Positions 26,417-35,175 of a stretch of 38,682 nucleotides of DNA are shown piece after piece. The position numbers and the translations under genes were made by a program. The notes beneath the pieces are model-generated. The model saw nothing but the letters and a program-made list of their open reading frames with translations. It searched no databases and had not been told where the DNA came from. Source of the DNA: Thomasclavelia spiroformis (GTDB lineage Bacteria; Bacillota_I; Bacilli_A; Erysipelotrichales; Coprobacillaceae); contig JAGZCC010000017.1 of assembly GCA_018369555.1 (NCBI GenBank), positions 1 to 38,682 of the forward strand, written 5' to 3'. Positions within the stretch are counted from its first letter, which is position 1, and each line of letters begins with the position of its first letter.

Positions 26417-27102
26417 CGTTGTACCTGTTTGAATTCTTCTAATATTTTTAATGAAGAACTTGTCCCAATTCGTTTAACTCCTAAATCAATCATCGCTTTT
26501 GCCATCTTCCAATCACGAATTCCTCCAGCTGCTTTTATCGCTACCTCTCCCTCTACGGTATCAATCATTAATTTAACATCTTCATAAGTAGCACCACCAG
26601 TTCCAAATCCAGTACTTGTTTTAATATAATCAGGCTTCACTTCTTTAGCAATTATAGCTAATTGTTGTATTTCTTCTTTAGTCAAATAACAATTTTCAAA
26701 AATAACTTTTGAAAGAACATCTTTTTCCTTACAGATTGCTACAATTTGTTCCATTTCATTTTTTAAATAATCCCAATCATGCATTTTTGCTTTTGAAATA
26801 TTAATAACATAATCAATTTCATCTGCTCCTTGTTCAATCGCATAAATTGTTTCAAAGATTTTAGTTGGTAAAGCACATTGTCCCAAAGGAAAACCAATTG
26901 CTGCTCCAACGTGAATTGTAGTATCTTTTAATCTTTCTTTACAAAAAGCTACCCATTCAGTATTTATTGCCACCATTGCTGCGTTAATTTCTTTAGCTTC
27001 GTTACATAATTTAATTAAATCATCATCAGTTGCATATGCTTTCAGGCAAGTATGATCAAAATAACTTGCTAAAACATCAACTGTCAATTCATCTGATTTC
27101 AT
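26413..27102 (-). CDS. deoC: Deoxyribose-phosphate aldolase
   Basis: DeoC splits 2-deoxyribose-5-P into acetaldehyde and glyceraldehyde-3-P. The 229-residue protein has the class I aldolase barrel: FDHTCLKAYAT at the start, EIDYVINI, the Schiff-base lysine in DYIKTSTGFGTGGAT and the second lysine in AIKAAGGIRDW. I chose ATG 27100-27102, 8 bases after AGAGG; a GTG 9 bases earlier overlaps the ribosome site. First gene of the operon and divergent from a GntR regulator, which likely controls it. Confidence 0.94.
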   Translation of the reverse strand: MKSDELTVDVLASYFDHTCLKAYATDDDLIKLCNEAKEINAAMVAINTEWVAFCKERLKDTTIHVGAAIGFPLGQCALPTKIFETIYAIEQGADEIDYVINISKAKMHDWDYLKNEMEQIVAICKEKDVLSKVIFENCYLTKEEIQQLAIIAKEVKPDYIKTSTGFGTGGATYEDVKLMIDTVEGEVAIKAAGGIRDWKMAKAMIDLGVKRIGTSSSLKILEEFKQVQR

Positions 27103-27271
27103 TACTTTCACCTCTTCTTTTAGTTAATTTAAATATACCATTATGTAATACATATGTCAAATTAAATAACAATTTAATCATTTATATAATTACATATATA
27201 TAACATATACTAATAATTGACACTAATATAAAGATTATGTTAATATAAATCAAATGAAAGGAAATGATATT

Positions 27272-27988
27272 ATGTCTACTCTTTATTTACAAATAAAAGA
27301 TGATATTTTAAAAAAAATCGAATCTGGACAATATAAACAAGATCAAACCATCCCAACCGAACTTGAATTAGCTTCCTATTATCAAGTAAGTCGTCCTACA
27401 ATTCGTCATGCAATTGAATTATTAGTTGATCAAGGCTATTTGGAAAAAAGAAAAAAACGTGGAACAATAGTATGTAAAAGAAAATTAGAACAAGAATTTA
27501 CACGTATTATTGCTAGTTTTGATTCGCAAATGCATCAAAAAGGTTTATCAACCCAAACAAAAGTTTTATCTTTTCATAAAGAAAAAGCTAATCTTGAAAT
27601 TAAAGAGGCATTGAAATTAACCAACGATGATTTAGTTTATAAATTAGTACGTTTACGATATGTTGATAATCAGCCAAACGTTTTAGTTACAACGTATATC
27701 CCATATAATTTATTTAAAGAATTTAAAGATATTGATTTTAGTCATGTTTCTTTATATGATATGTTCAATAAGTTTAATCATCCAGTTTACAAAATATCTC
27801 GTTTGCTTGAAGTTATTAAAGCTGATGAAACCGTCAGCGATCTATTGAATATTGAAAAAGGTAGTCCTATTTTTTATTTTCATTCATACGGTAAAGATAA
27901 TCAACAAAATTTAATTGAATATTCTATCTCTAAATATCGTGGCGATCTTAATTCTTTTTTATTCGATCTTAGCAAAATAGATAATTAA
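27272..27988 (+). CDS. GntR/HutC-family transcriptional regulator
   Basis: The 238-residue protein has an N-terminal winged helix (residues ~1-70, LASYYQVSRPTIRHAIELLV, then LEKRKKRGTIV) and a C-terminal UTRA effector domain (about 85-235; VYKLVRLRYVDNQPNVLVTTYIP, given in part). UTRA domains of this type usually bind phosphorylated sugars or similar metabolites. I chose ATG at 27272 because AAAGGA lies 9 bases upstream; an ATG at 27254 precedes that site. It is divergent from deoC across a ~170-bp AT-rich interval with several short palindromic stretches, the likely operator region. It probably represses the deoC-manA operon (inference). Confidence 0.9.
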   Translation: MSTLYLQIKDDILKKIESGQYKQDQTIPTELELASYYQVSRPTIRHAIELLVDQGYLEKRKKRGTIVCKRKLEQEFTRIIASFDSQMHQKGLSTQTKVLSFHKEKANLEIKEALKLTNDDLVYKLVRLRYVDNQPNVLVTTYIPYNLFKEFKDIDFSHVSLYDMFNKFNHPVYKISRLLEVIKADETVSDLLNIEKGSPIFYFHSYGKDNQQNLIEYSISKYRGDLNSFLFDLSKIDN

Positions 27989-28016
27989 AACAGGAATCCA
28001 TTATGGATTCCTGTTT
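27988..28016. terminator. Bidirectional terminator between the gntR and AIM24 genes
   Basis: A perfect 13-bp stem (AAACAGGAATCCA 27988-28000 with complement 28004-28016, TTA loop). Its A/T edges serve both converging genes; the AIM24 stop lies 2 bases beyond it. Confidence 0.85.
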
Positions 28017-28017
28017 A

Positions 28018-28776
28018 TTATTGTACTGGAGCCATCAATACTTTTCCAGTTCCACGATATACATTTACAAGACCTTCGCCACTTGCAGCAGAACCAATCA
28101 ATGATTTTCCTGAACGTTCGACCGTAAAATCAAGACTACCGCTCCATGCAATCGCCATATTTCCATCAATTTTTAAAACATCATCTTCTAAAGTAATTTC
28201 TATAAGTTCTTCCTTAGGTACCAAAGACTCTAGACACACTACCCCACTTCCTTGAATTCCTAAATTAAATAGTCCTTCATTTCCGGCTACCGCAGAAGAA
28301 ATATTAGAGCGCATTACAGCTTTATGTTTCAATGATGCTTCACAAGCTAAAAATAACCCATCATCAAGGACGATTGAATTATTCCACTCATTTAAATCAA
28401 TTAAAAGTAAATGCTTATATGTCGGTTCTAAAACTAACAATCCATTTCCAGTATACTCAGGCTTAATCGCTGATTCTCCAGTTACTTTACCACGCATCGC
28501 TTTACCAAAAAAATCTCCTACCCCTTTAATTCCAGTTGCAGCATGAACATCACCGACCATCCATTGCATTGCTCCTGCTTGAAGTGTGATATTAGCTTTA
28601 CTTACATCACAAATTACTTGTCGTTTTCTTACATTCATTTCATTACAAAAATATGCAGTTTGAGCATCTTGTGGCGTAACACTTAAATCTCGAATAAATT
28701 CAATAACTTTAAACGAACCAAGTTCACTTATTACTCGAACATCATCATTATCTGTATAATTTTTAACATTAAACAT
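28018..28776 (-). CDS. AIM24-family (TIGR00266) beta-sandwich protein
   Basis: The 252-residue protein is rich in short Gly-flanked beta strands (ITLQAGAMQWMVG, YTGNGLLVLEP, IQGSGVVCLES, RGTGKVLMAP). This matches the tryptophan-RNA-binding-attenuator-like fold of the AIM24 family. Bacterial members are widespread and of unknown function. I chose ATG 28774-28776 (AGAGGTG 7 bases upstream) rather than the TTG one codon earlier. A single gene; the promoter on the minus strand is probably TTGTAG-17-TAAAAT. The ~200 bases between it and CRISPR array 2 hold nothing else I recognise. Confidence 0.85.
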   Translation of the reverse strand: MFNVKNYTDNDDVRVISELGSFKVIEFIRDLSVTPQDAQTAYFCNEMNVRKRQVICDVSKANITLQAGAMQWMVGDVHAATGIKGVGDFFGKAMRGKVTGESAIKPEYTGNGLLVLEPTYKHLLLIDLNEWNNSIVLDDGLFLACEASLKHKAVMRSNISSAVAGNEGLFNLGIQGSGVVCLESLVPKEELIEITLEDDVLKIDGNMAIAWSGSLDFTVERSGKSLIGSAASGEGLVNVYRGTGKVLMAPVQ

Positions 28777-28979
28777 CAATTTTCACCTCTTTTTTATCTT
28801 TAAATAAATTTTATCATATTCTTTGATAGTCTACAATCAATCTTATCATTATGTGTCTATGAACAATTAAATAAAATCAATTTTATCTACTAGACAATAG
28901 ATATGTTTTACACTTTACTTAATATAATAATTAAATTATAAAACCAAACTTACTATCTAAAGGAAACAAACTCTCCTGT

Positions 28980-29428
28980 ATTTACATTTCATATAATGAT
29001 TAGATTATAAACTTGTAAGTGAGTATAAACACGAATTAAGAAATTCTAAATTTACATTTCATATAATGATTAGATTATAAACGGAGTTACATATTTATTT
29101 ATAATATCACTAAACTCATTTACATTTCATATAATGATTAGATTATAAACAGAATTCTACGCTGATGAAAAGCTAGAGGAATTATTATTTACATTTCATA
29201 TAATGATTAGATTATAAACTCAATACGATTATTCAATACTTTTTCAAATTCATAATTTACATTTCATATAATGATTAGATTATAAACCTCTTGTATTCTT
29301 TTATATCGACCTCATACCTTTTGTATTTACATTTCATATAATGATTAGATTATAAACACATAATATAACTCATAATCTTCATAACGCATAGTCTCATTTA
29401 CATTTCATATAATGATTAGATTATAAAC
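28980..29428 (-). CRISPR. CRISPR array 2: seven 33-bp repeats, six spacers
   Basis: Read on the minus strand the repeat begins GTTTATAATCTAATC and ends ATGTAAAT. Copies start (plus strand) at 28980, 29050, 29118, 29187, 29255, 29325 and 29396. Spacers are 35-38 bases, all different. All seven repeats are identical and carry A at position 12, where array 1 has G. Positions 5-9 and 16-20 (ATAAT/ATTAT) can form a small hairpin, with the variable base in its loop. The leader is on the right and abuts cas2, so the array is transcribed leftward in the same direction as the cas operon. Confidence 0.98.
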
Positions 29429-29584
29429 CCGTTAAGAAGTATTAAATTATATAAATAATTAAAATAAATTATCCTTGTATCTTTACATTATCATATCAAT
29501 TGTATAAATACAATGTTTATTTTGTTTATTTGCTAAATTCACTCTGTCGTACTCCCTATATTTTTACATGATTAAGATCGACTG
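29429..29584 (-). promoter_or_regulatory. Leader of CRISPR array 2
   Basis: A 156-bp block homologous along its length to the array 1 leader, best in the outer ~105 bases. It has the same interrupted palindrome (29499-29514) followed by TATGATAAT, probably the array promoter and/or integration-guiding site. It starts 7 bases after the cas2 stop codon. Confidence 0.9.
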
Positions 29585-29591
29585 GTAACTT

Positions 29592-29870
29592 TTAAATAAA
29601 TTGATCATTTTCTTCTATTTTTCTAGTAATAAAATCTTTTTTCATCCATACATTATTCCTAGCTGAAAATATAATACATGAATCTATATCTTCCATCAAA
29701 TATTTTTTTAATTCTGAACTTAATGATAAATATTGAGCTCGATCAAGTTCTCCTTCAAATACAGAATTTTGTATATGTGTTAAATATTTTTTACATGTTT
29801 TAAAAACATAACGTTGTCTTTTAGCATAATTTTCTTCTTGTTTTATATCATATATAACAATCAAATACAT
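29592..29870 (-). CDS. cas2: CRISPR adaptation endonuclease Cas2
   Basis: Cas2 bridges two Cas1 dimers in the spacer-integration complex. The 92-residue protein starts MYLIVIYDIKQ, the ferredoxin-like beta strand with the family Asp. It then has the typical QRYVFKTCKKYLTHIQNSVF pattern. I chose ATG at 29870 with GGTGG upstream; a frame 14 codons longer overlaps cas1. Last gene of the cas operon, one base after the cas1 stop and 7 bases before the array leader. Confidence 0.96.
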   Translation of the reverse strand: MYLIVIYDIKQEENYAKRQRYVFKTCKKYLTHIQNSVFEGELDRAQYLSLSSELKKYLMEDIDSCIIFSARNNVWMKKDFITRKIEENDQFI

Positions 29871-29871
29871 A

Positions 29872-30864
29872 TTACCACCATATTTTGAACCCTTCATATA
29901 CTTTTTCATCAATAATATGTCTAATTAACTTATATGCTTCTAATCTTATTAAGTGTTTGTAAGAAACACTTCTATTTAAATCTTTATGTCTAATACTTCT
30001 TGTTAGAGTGCTTTCTAATGCACTAACAACAACTTTTATAGTTGAATCTTTCATTCGATAATAGCCACCATCATCAATATAAAAATCATTTTCAGTTATC
30101 ATATTTTTATTTAATAATGAAAATATAGTTCTATCTACAATCAAAGGCTTAAATACTTCAGATAGATCCAAACAAAGTGAAAAACGTTTATCTGATGGTT
30201 CGTGTAAATAACTAATAGTTGGATTTAATTGCGTTCTATATATTTCCGATAATGTTTTTGTATATATAACAGTATTCATAAAAGAAATAAGTGTATTAAC
30301 AAGATTATCAGGTGGTCTTTTAACTCTTTTTTCAAAATCAATATCTTGATCAATTATTATTTTCCACGATTCATAATATACTTTACGTATATTTCCTTCT
30401 ATCCCCATTAATGAAGAGATATTTCTAGTAGAATATATTTCTTTTCTATATTCTTCTATCTGCATAATATATCGTCTTAAATCTTTATCTCTAGAATTAT
30501 AATATTTTAAATTTCTCAAAATGTTATATGATGCAGCTTCTATAATTTGTTGAGCTATTAATAACCTTGATTCATATTCTTGGTACTTTTCAACTTGTTT
30601 TATTAATAAACTACCAGATACTAAAGTTTCTCTAGGATAAAAAGAACCTATATAAAAATCATAATAATTATAAAAATGTACACAAATACCTTTTTGTGAT
30701 AAAAATGATAGTAAAGTAGAATTAATACTTACTGTAGAAAATATGTATAAATCATATACTCTTTCAATTGGAATATCTTTTTTACCTTTTTCGTTTATTA
30801 ATACTAATGAATCATCTTTTCGATGAAGTTCTCCACTTGTAAAAATATAATATGATTGTTCCAT
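29872..30864 (-). CDS. cas1: CRISPR integrase Cas1 (type I-B)
   Basis: Cas1 inserts new spacers next to the leader. The 330-residue protein has the N-terminal beta domain (SYYIFTSGELHRKDDSLV). The C-terminal helical domain carries the metal triad: Glu in GIEGNIRKVYYESW, His in SYLHEPSDKRFSL and Asp in CLDLSEVFKP. I chose ATG 30862-30864, which begins 2 bases after the cas4 stop; a GTG 5 codons earlier lies inside cas4. No strong ribosome site is visible, so translation is probably coupled to cas4. Confidence 0.97.
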   Translation of the reverse strand: MEQSYYIFTSGELHRKDDSLVLINEKGKKDIPIERVYDLYIFSTVSINSTLLSFLSQKGICVHFYNYYDFYIGSFYPRETLVSGSLLIKQVEKYQEYESRLLIAQQIIEAASYNILRNLKYYNSRDKDLRRYIMQIEEYRKEIYSTRNISSLMGIEGNIRKVYYESWKIIIDQDIDFEKRVKRPPDNLVNTLISFMNTVIYTKTLSEIYRTQLNPTISYLHEPSDKRFSLCLDLSEVFKPLIVDRTIFSLLNKNMITENDFYIDDGGYYRMKDSTIKVVVSALESTLTRSIRHKDLNRSVSYKHLIRLEAYKLIRHIIDEKVYEGFKIWW

Positions 30865-30866
30865 TA

Positions 30867-31352
30867 TTAAATATAACACAACTCATAATATGCACATTTT
30901 TTGCATATTTTACTATTAATAACTTCTGGTGGAGTAACTTTGTTACATAGTTCATTAATATCTTTTAATCTATTTTCTATCATTATTTTATCATTTTCAT
31001 TAAGCACTATCATCTCTTTACGGTTTTCTTTAGGAATCAATAACTCTCCTTTAACTTCTATTCCCTTTTTATTTAATAAATATAGATAATATTTCAATTG
31101 TTGTTCTGCCATTTCTCGCTTCGATGAGCTTTTCTTTATTTCACAAATAACATTATCTCTTACAATATCAATACAAACAAAATCATCTAAATAAATATGT
31201 TTTTTATCTCTTTTATAACTTTCTTCATCTATTAGTTTACCAATCATAACATTTTCATTTTCTTGTTCCATCACTATATCCTTAGCAAAAAACCATAGTT
31301 TCCGCCAACACAAATAACTATATGCATACATAGTTCCTGATATTTGCTTCAT
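30867..31352 (-). CDS. cas4: CRISPR-associated exonuclease Cas4
   Basis: Cas4 trims pre-spacers and selects the PAM in type I-B systems. The 161-residue protein has the [4Fe-4S] cysteines split between the N-terminus (SYLCWRKLWFF) and the C-terminus (CKKCAYYELCYI). A RecB-type nuclease core with Asp in CIDIVR and the EXK in CEIKKSS lies between, followed by the QLKYYLYLL helix. I chose ATG at 31352, with AGGTAGG upstream, over a GTG three codons before. It sits between cas3 and cas1 with gaps of a few bases. Confidence 0.95.
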   Translation of the reverse strand: MKQISGTMYAYSYLCWRKLWFFAKDIVMEQENENVMIGKLIDEESYKRDKKHIYLDDFVCIDIVRDNVICEIKKSSSKREMAEQQLKYYLYLLNKKGIEVKGELLIPKENRKEMIVLNENDKIMIENRLKDINELCNKVTPPEVINSKICKKCAYYELCYI

Positions 31353-31367
31353 TATTTTCACCTACCT

Positions 31368-33542
31368 CTAATATATATTATCATTTAATTCATTATCATC
31401 AATCTCATTAACAACTAACCCAATACCTTTATGAGTTTCTTCGTCAAAATCATATTTACAACGTGCTCGATGAATAGCTTCTCCTTTAATACAACTTTTT
31501 ACATCAATATAACCACTACTTTTTAATGGTTTATAAATTGTATATGGTATACAGTAATCTATTAGATTATTTAATAATTCATATTTTTTTGTAGTTCTAT
31601 TTTCACTACTTTTAATACAATTAATTAACCTTTCGACTTCTTTTAAATTATAAAAACGTTCTGGTAAGATATAAATACTATTAATATTTCTAAATTTATT
31701 ATCCACCTCACTTTTTTCAACCTGTAAAGCAATTAGATTATCCAAATATTCCATTTTTTCATTATACGTTTTCATATATTTTGTTTTTTCTAGTTCTTTT
31801 CGATCATAAACCTTATCCATGCATTTAATCTTTTCTTCTTCTAAAAACATTTGATCATGATAATCTTTTAAAACACCTAATGTTCTTTCATAAATTATTT
31901 TATCATAGACACAACCTATTCCATCTTTAAAAATATAAATATTAGCATTAATTAATTGATTAATGTTTTCTCTTTTACGATAAACTCTTCCCAATCGTTG
32001 AATAAGACTGTCAATCGATGAAAGATATGTATATAAAACATCAAAATCAATATCTAAACTAGCTTCGACAATTTGAGTTGATACACATATTCCTGTTCGA
32101 TTACTTTTTGAAAATTCAATTACATCATCTTCAAGAATTTGACGATGTTTTTTAGCAAATCTGCTATGTAATAAATGAATTTCTATATCTGTATTATTTT
32201 CTAATAGTTTTGTATATATCTTTTGAGCTGAATTAACAGTATTACAAATAACTAAAACTTTTTTTGTTTTAGCATCCTCTAAAATATTATCTAAATCATT
32301 TAACATATCATTTTCATGAATCATTATTTTATGACGATTATCAGTATTTCCAATAAATCTCTTGTGCTTGATATTACATGTCGATAATTCATCTAAAATA
32401 AATTGTGGTAATGTAGCCGTAATAATTGCAAACTTTCCACCGATTTTATGGATGTATTTCAATGCTATAATAATCGTAGCTAGCATATCAGGTGAATAAG
32501 CTTGTAATTCATCAATAACTACCTTACTGTATTTTAAAGTAGCCAATAGATGTTCAGTTCCCAAGGATTTATAAGCAAATTTAAATATTTGATCAATAGT
32601 ACAAACTGTTAGTGGGTAAGCCAAATTTCTAGCATTATGATAATTGGTTAAATCATTATCATTATTATCATACAGCTTATAACAATCACCATGTAATATT
32701 GCGATTTTATCTTGATTATTAATTGGTAATAAATAATGTTCTTTAATTCTTTGATAAATCGCGTTAGCAGAAACTTTCATCGGTAATGTAAAAAATCCTT
32801 TTTCATCATCTAACCATAGTAGTGCTGCTTCTGTTTTACCAGCTCCAGTACTAGCAATAATAGCTACATTTTCATCACTATGTTCCATCATAAAATTTTG
32901 AACACTATTAGGATTAAAACGTTTTAATACATTATTTTTCATTGATTGTTCAGCTTCAATTTCAATAGCTAAATTACCACTTGCTGACCAATCACAACGA
33001 TTTAATATTCCTTTAACTATCACAAATTCAATCCATTCTTCTAATTTAGTAATTGGACTAGATAAATCTCTAGTATAAATACGATTTAAATTATCGCATC
33101 TAATACCTTGATATTGACTTCCAAAATAATATTCAAGCTGTTTTTCAAAATAATTTTTAGCAAAATTCTCAATTTCCTTTTCATTATAAACACTACGACG
33201 ATGATGATAATACACTGCATTGATTATTGTTTTAAAATGTTTAAATTCTTTTATAGCTGGATCTAAATCTTTCAATTTAACTGTTAATGCACTTAAATAA
33301 CCATGAGGGATTTCATCACTATTATAATGACCTCGCATTTTCTCTTGAAAAATAGTATTTACTTTTCCAATATCATGATATTTTATTGATGTTTCTATCA
33401 TTTTATTTAATTCATCATTAAAATATTTATTTTTCAATTTTATTAATTTATGATATGAATCTAATACCATCTGAGTATGCTCTTTAATGGATATGTTTTC
33501 ATTGATAGATTTAGCATAATAAATATCATACTTTTTATCCAT
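31368..33542 (-). CDS. cas3: Cas3 helicase-nuclease (HD domain fused, type I-B)
   Basis: Cas3 is recruited by target-bound Cascade and degrades DNA. The 724-residue protein has the HD nuclease first (His22 region, YHDIGK at 55-60, PHGY near 80, YYHHRR near 111). The SF2 helicase follows with Walker A ASTGAGKT near 230-237, Walker B VVIDELQAYSPD near 341-352 (DELQ rather than the textbook DExH; this Gln form is seen in I-B Cas3), and motif VI IQRLGRVYRKR. TAGGAGG lies before the ATG. It is separated from cas5 by a terminator-like hairpin, unlike the other overlapping cas genes, so its level may be set below that of Cascade. Confidence 0.97.
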   Translation of the reverse strand: MDKKYDIYYAKSINENISIKEHTQMVLDSYHKLIKLKNKYFNDELNKMIETSIKYHDIGKVNTIFQEKMRGHYNSDEIPHGYLSALTVKLKDLDPAIKEFKHFKTIINAVYYHHRRSVYNEKEIENFAKNYFEKQLEYYFGSQYQGIRCDNLNRIYTRDLSSPITKLEEWIEFVIVKGILNRCDWSASGNLAIEIEAEQSMKNNVLKRFNPNSVQNFMMEHSDENVAIIASTGAGKTEAALLWLDDEKGFFTLPMKVSANAIYQRIKEHYLLPINNQDKIAILHGDCYKLYDNNDNDLTNYHNARNLAYPLTVCTIDQIFKFAYKSLGTEHLLATLKYSKVVIDELQAYSPDMLATIIIALKYIHKIGGKFAIITATLPQFILDELSTCNIKHKRFIGNTDNRHKIMIHENDMLNDLDNILEDAKTKKVLVICNTVNSAQKIYTKLLENNTDIEIHLLHSRFAKKHRQILEDDVIEFSKSNRTGICVSTQIVEASLDIDFDVLYTYLSSIDSLIQRLGRVYRKRENINQLINANIYIFKDGIGCVYDKIIYERTLGVLKDYHDQMFLEEEKIKCMDKVYDRKELEKTKYMKTYNEKMEYLDNLIALQVEKSEVDNKFRNINSIYILPERFYNLKEVERLINCIKSSENRTTKKYELLNNLIDYCIPYTIYKPLKSSGYIDVKSCIKGEAIHRARCKYDFDEETHKGIGLVVNEIDDNELNDNIY

Positions 33543-33546
33543 AATA

Positions 33547-33591
33547 GCCTCCTAATAAACAAAATAGACTTCAGTTTTGGCTGAAGTCTAT
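33547..33591 (-). terminator. Terminator-like hairpin between cas5 and cas3
   Basis: Minus-strand perfect 11-bp stem (ATAGACTTCAG with its complement, 6-base loop; 33564-33591) followed by TTTTGTTTATT. The cas5 stop codon lies in the 5' arm and the cas3 ribosome site begins just after the T-rich tail. Partial termination or RNA processing here would lower cas3-cas4-cas1-cas2 relative to the Cascade genes. Confidence 0.75.
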
Positions 33592-34307
33592 GCAAAAAAT
33601 ATTGTATAATTATCACTATCACATAAAATTGGTTTCTCTTCACCAGAAATACTTGAATCAGTTATAAATTTTACAGACACTTTTTCTTGCCAAACACGTT
33701 TTCCATTCTTTTTAACAATATATTTTTTTGGTAAATTATATTGCGTAGTATTTAATTTGTTTCCAAATCCATATTCATTCAAATATTTTAAAGGAACATA
33801 CTGTTCATATTTCATCTTTATAAAATCATCTACGTATTTTAAATCCACTATTTCCACTTCTTGAATATCTAGCAAATCTTCATGTCGTCCAAGCGATAAA
33901 TAATATTTTGGATTCTTTAAACTTTCATAAATTAAATCAAACTCATCATCTAAAGGTAAAATATGAATAACCAGCTCTACTTGACTAATCAATTCAGTAT
34001 GTGCTATTCCCTTTACAATCCCGTATTTTTGATTTTCATAATCAAACCAGATGTTATGTCTAGCATCTTCATACTTAGTATTTTGATTAAAAGCATACCT
34101 AGTATACATGTCAGAGATATGAGTACCAATCTTCCCTTGAATACTTATTTGCATATCATGATATTCTTGAAAATCACAAGCTTTATGAATCATCCCAATT
34201 ACCGTAGAATATGGTGGTAAGGGATACGTTTCTTTAATCAATAACGATGTTGGTTTTTTGTAATTTACTAATTCTTGCTTACATATAATTCTTATTGCTT
34301 TATTCAT
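33588..34307 (-). CDS. cas5: Cascade subunit Cas5 (type I-B)
   Basis: Cas5 caps the crRNA 5' handle in Cascade. The 239-residue protein shows the family N-terminus (IICKQELVNYKKPTSLLIKE, then YPLPPYSTVIGMIHKA), the RAMP beta strand followed by the PP.Y..TV.GMI motif of I-B Cas5. Its ATG overlaps the cas7 stop (ATGAATAA), indicating coupled translation. Its own stop lies inside the hairpin that precedes cas3. Confidence 0.95.
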   Translation of the reverse strand: MNKAIRIICKQELVNYKKPTSLLIKETYPLPPYSTVIGMIHKACDFQEYHDMQISIQGKIGTHISDMYTRYAFNQNTKYEDARHNIWFDYENQKYGIVKGIAHTELISQVELVIHILPLDDEFDLIYESLKNPKYYLSLGRHEDLLDIQEVEIVDLKYVDDFIKMKYEQYVPLKYLNEYGFGNKLNTTQYNLPKKYIVKKNGKRVWQEKVSVKFITDSSISGEEKPILCDSDNYTIFFA

Positions 34308-35175
34308 AAGTTTTTTTCATGTCATCAATTATTTCATTAAATACTTCACCAACATCTTTGGCATCTAGTTCGCTAATGATATCAGTTTCATTATTGAAAA
34401 TACCATTAACTAATCCAACTTTTACAAACTCTTTTTCTTCTTGCATCATATTTAAAACTGATTTAATAGAATTAATATTAAGTTTACCGTCACTTACATT
34501 AATTACATTTGAGAAAAATGGATTTTTTCTACCAAATACACCACCAATAACAAATAAAGGTGATAGATTTTCCCTTCTACCTTTTATATCACGATATAAA
34601 AACATAACAGTTTTTAATAAAGCTTCAATTCGATTGATTTTCTCATCAGCTGATAATGAAATATCACCATCTTCACCAACAAGATCCAAATCAATAGTAA
34701 TAGTATAAGCATATAAAGAACGATGAATTTCACTTTGGGCAATTGCATTATCATAACCCTCACGTTTAGCAAGTCCCATATTAGTTAAAAAATCTAAATC
34801 GGAATTAAACGGCTCTAAAGAAACCGCATTACTTAAACGTACTACAGCTGATCTAGTAAATGATTTACCTCCAGAATTATCTTTTTTAGATACAGTTTTC
34901 ATATACCCAAAAAGGTCAACTTCAGGATATTTGTCAATTGATGCATCAGCCGCAAACTGAACAACACCAGATTCATTTGAAATAGGCGTATTATCATATC
35001 CTAGTTGTTGAATGATGTTATATCTTAATGCTTGTCTAGAGATGTATGTATATTGATTTTTATCTCCACGCGAATATTTTTTTAAAACTGTCAAATTCCC
35101 GATTCCTTCACCAAAATTTGCACTTTCAGCTTGAAAAATAATTGTCATTGTCAATCCATTTCTATTCATCATCAT
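34300..35175 (-). CDS. cas7: Cascade backbone Cas7 (Cst2/DevR family)
   Basis: Cas7 forms the helical backbone on crRNA. The ~291-residue protein begins with the signature LTMTIIFQAESANFGEG, followed by TYISRQALRYNIIQQ, the RAMP fold of the Cst2/DevR family, and FGRKNPFFSNV near the C-terminal third. Three consecutive ATG codons (35175, 35172, 35169) follow AAGGAGAATA; any could be used, the middle one has the best spacing. The start overlaps cas8 by about 14 bases and the stop overlaps cas5 by 8. Confidence 0.95.
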   Translation of the reverse strand: MMMNRNGLTMTIIFQAESANFGEGIGNLTVLKKYSRGDKNQYTYISRQALRYNIIQQLGYDNTPISNESGVVQFAADASIDKYPEVDLFGYMKTVSKKDNSGGKSFTRSAVVRLSNAVSLEPFNSDLDFLTNMGLAKREGYDNAIAQSEIHRSLYAYTITIDLDLVGEDGDISLSADEKINRIEALLKTVMFLYRDIKGRRENLSPLFVIGGVFGRKNPFFSNVINVSDGKLNINSIKSVLNMMQEEKEFVKVGLVNGIFNNETDIISELDAKDVGEVFNEIIDDMKKTYE

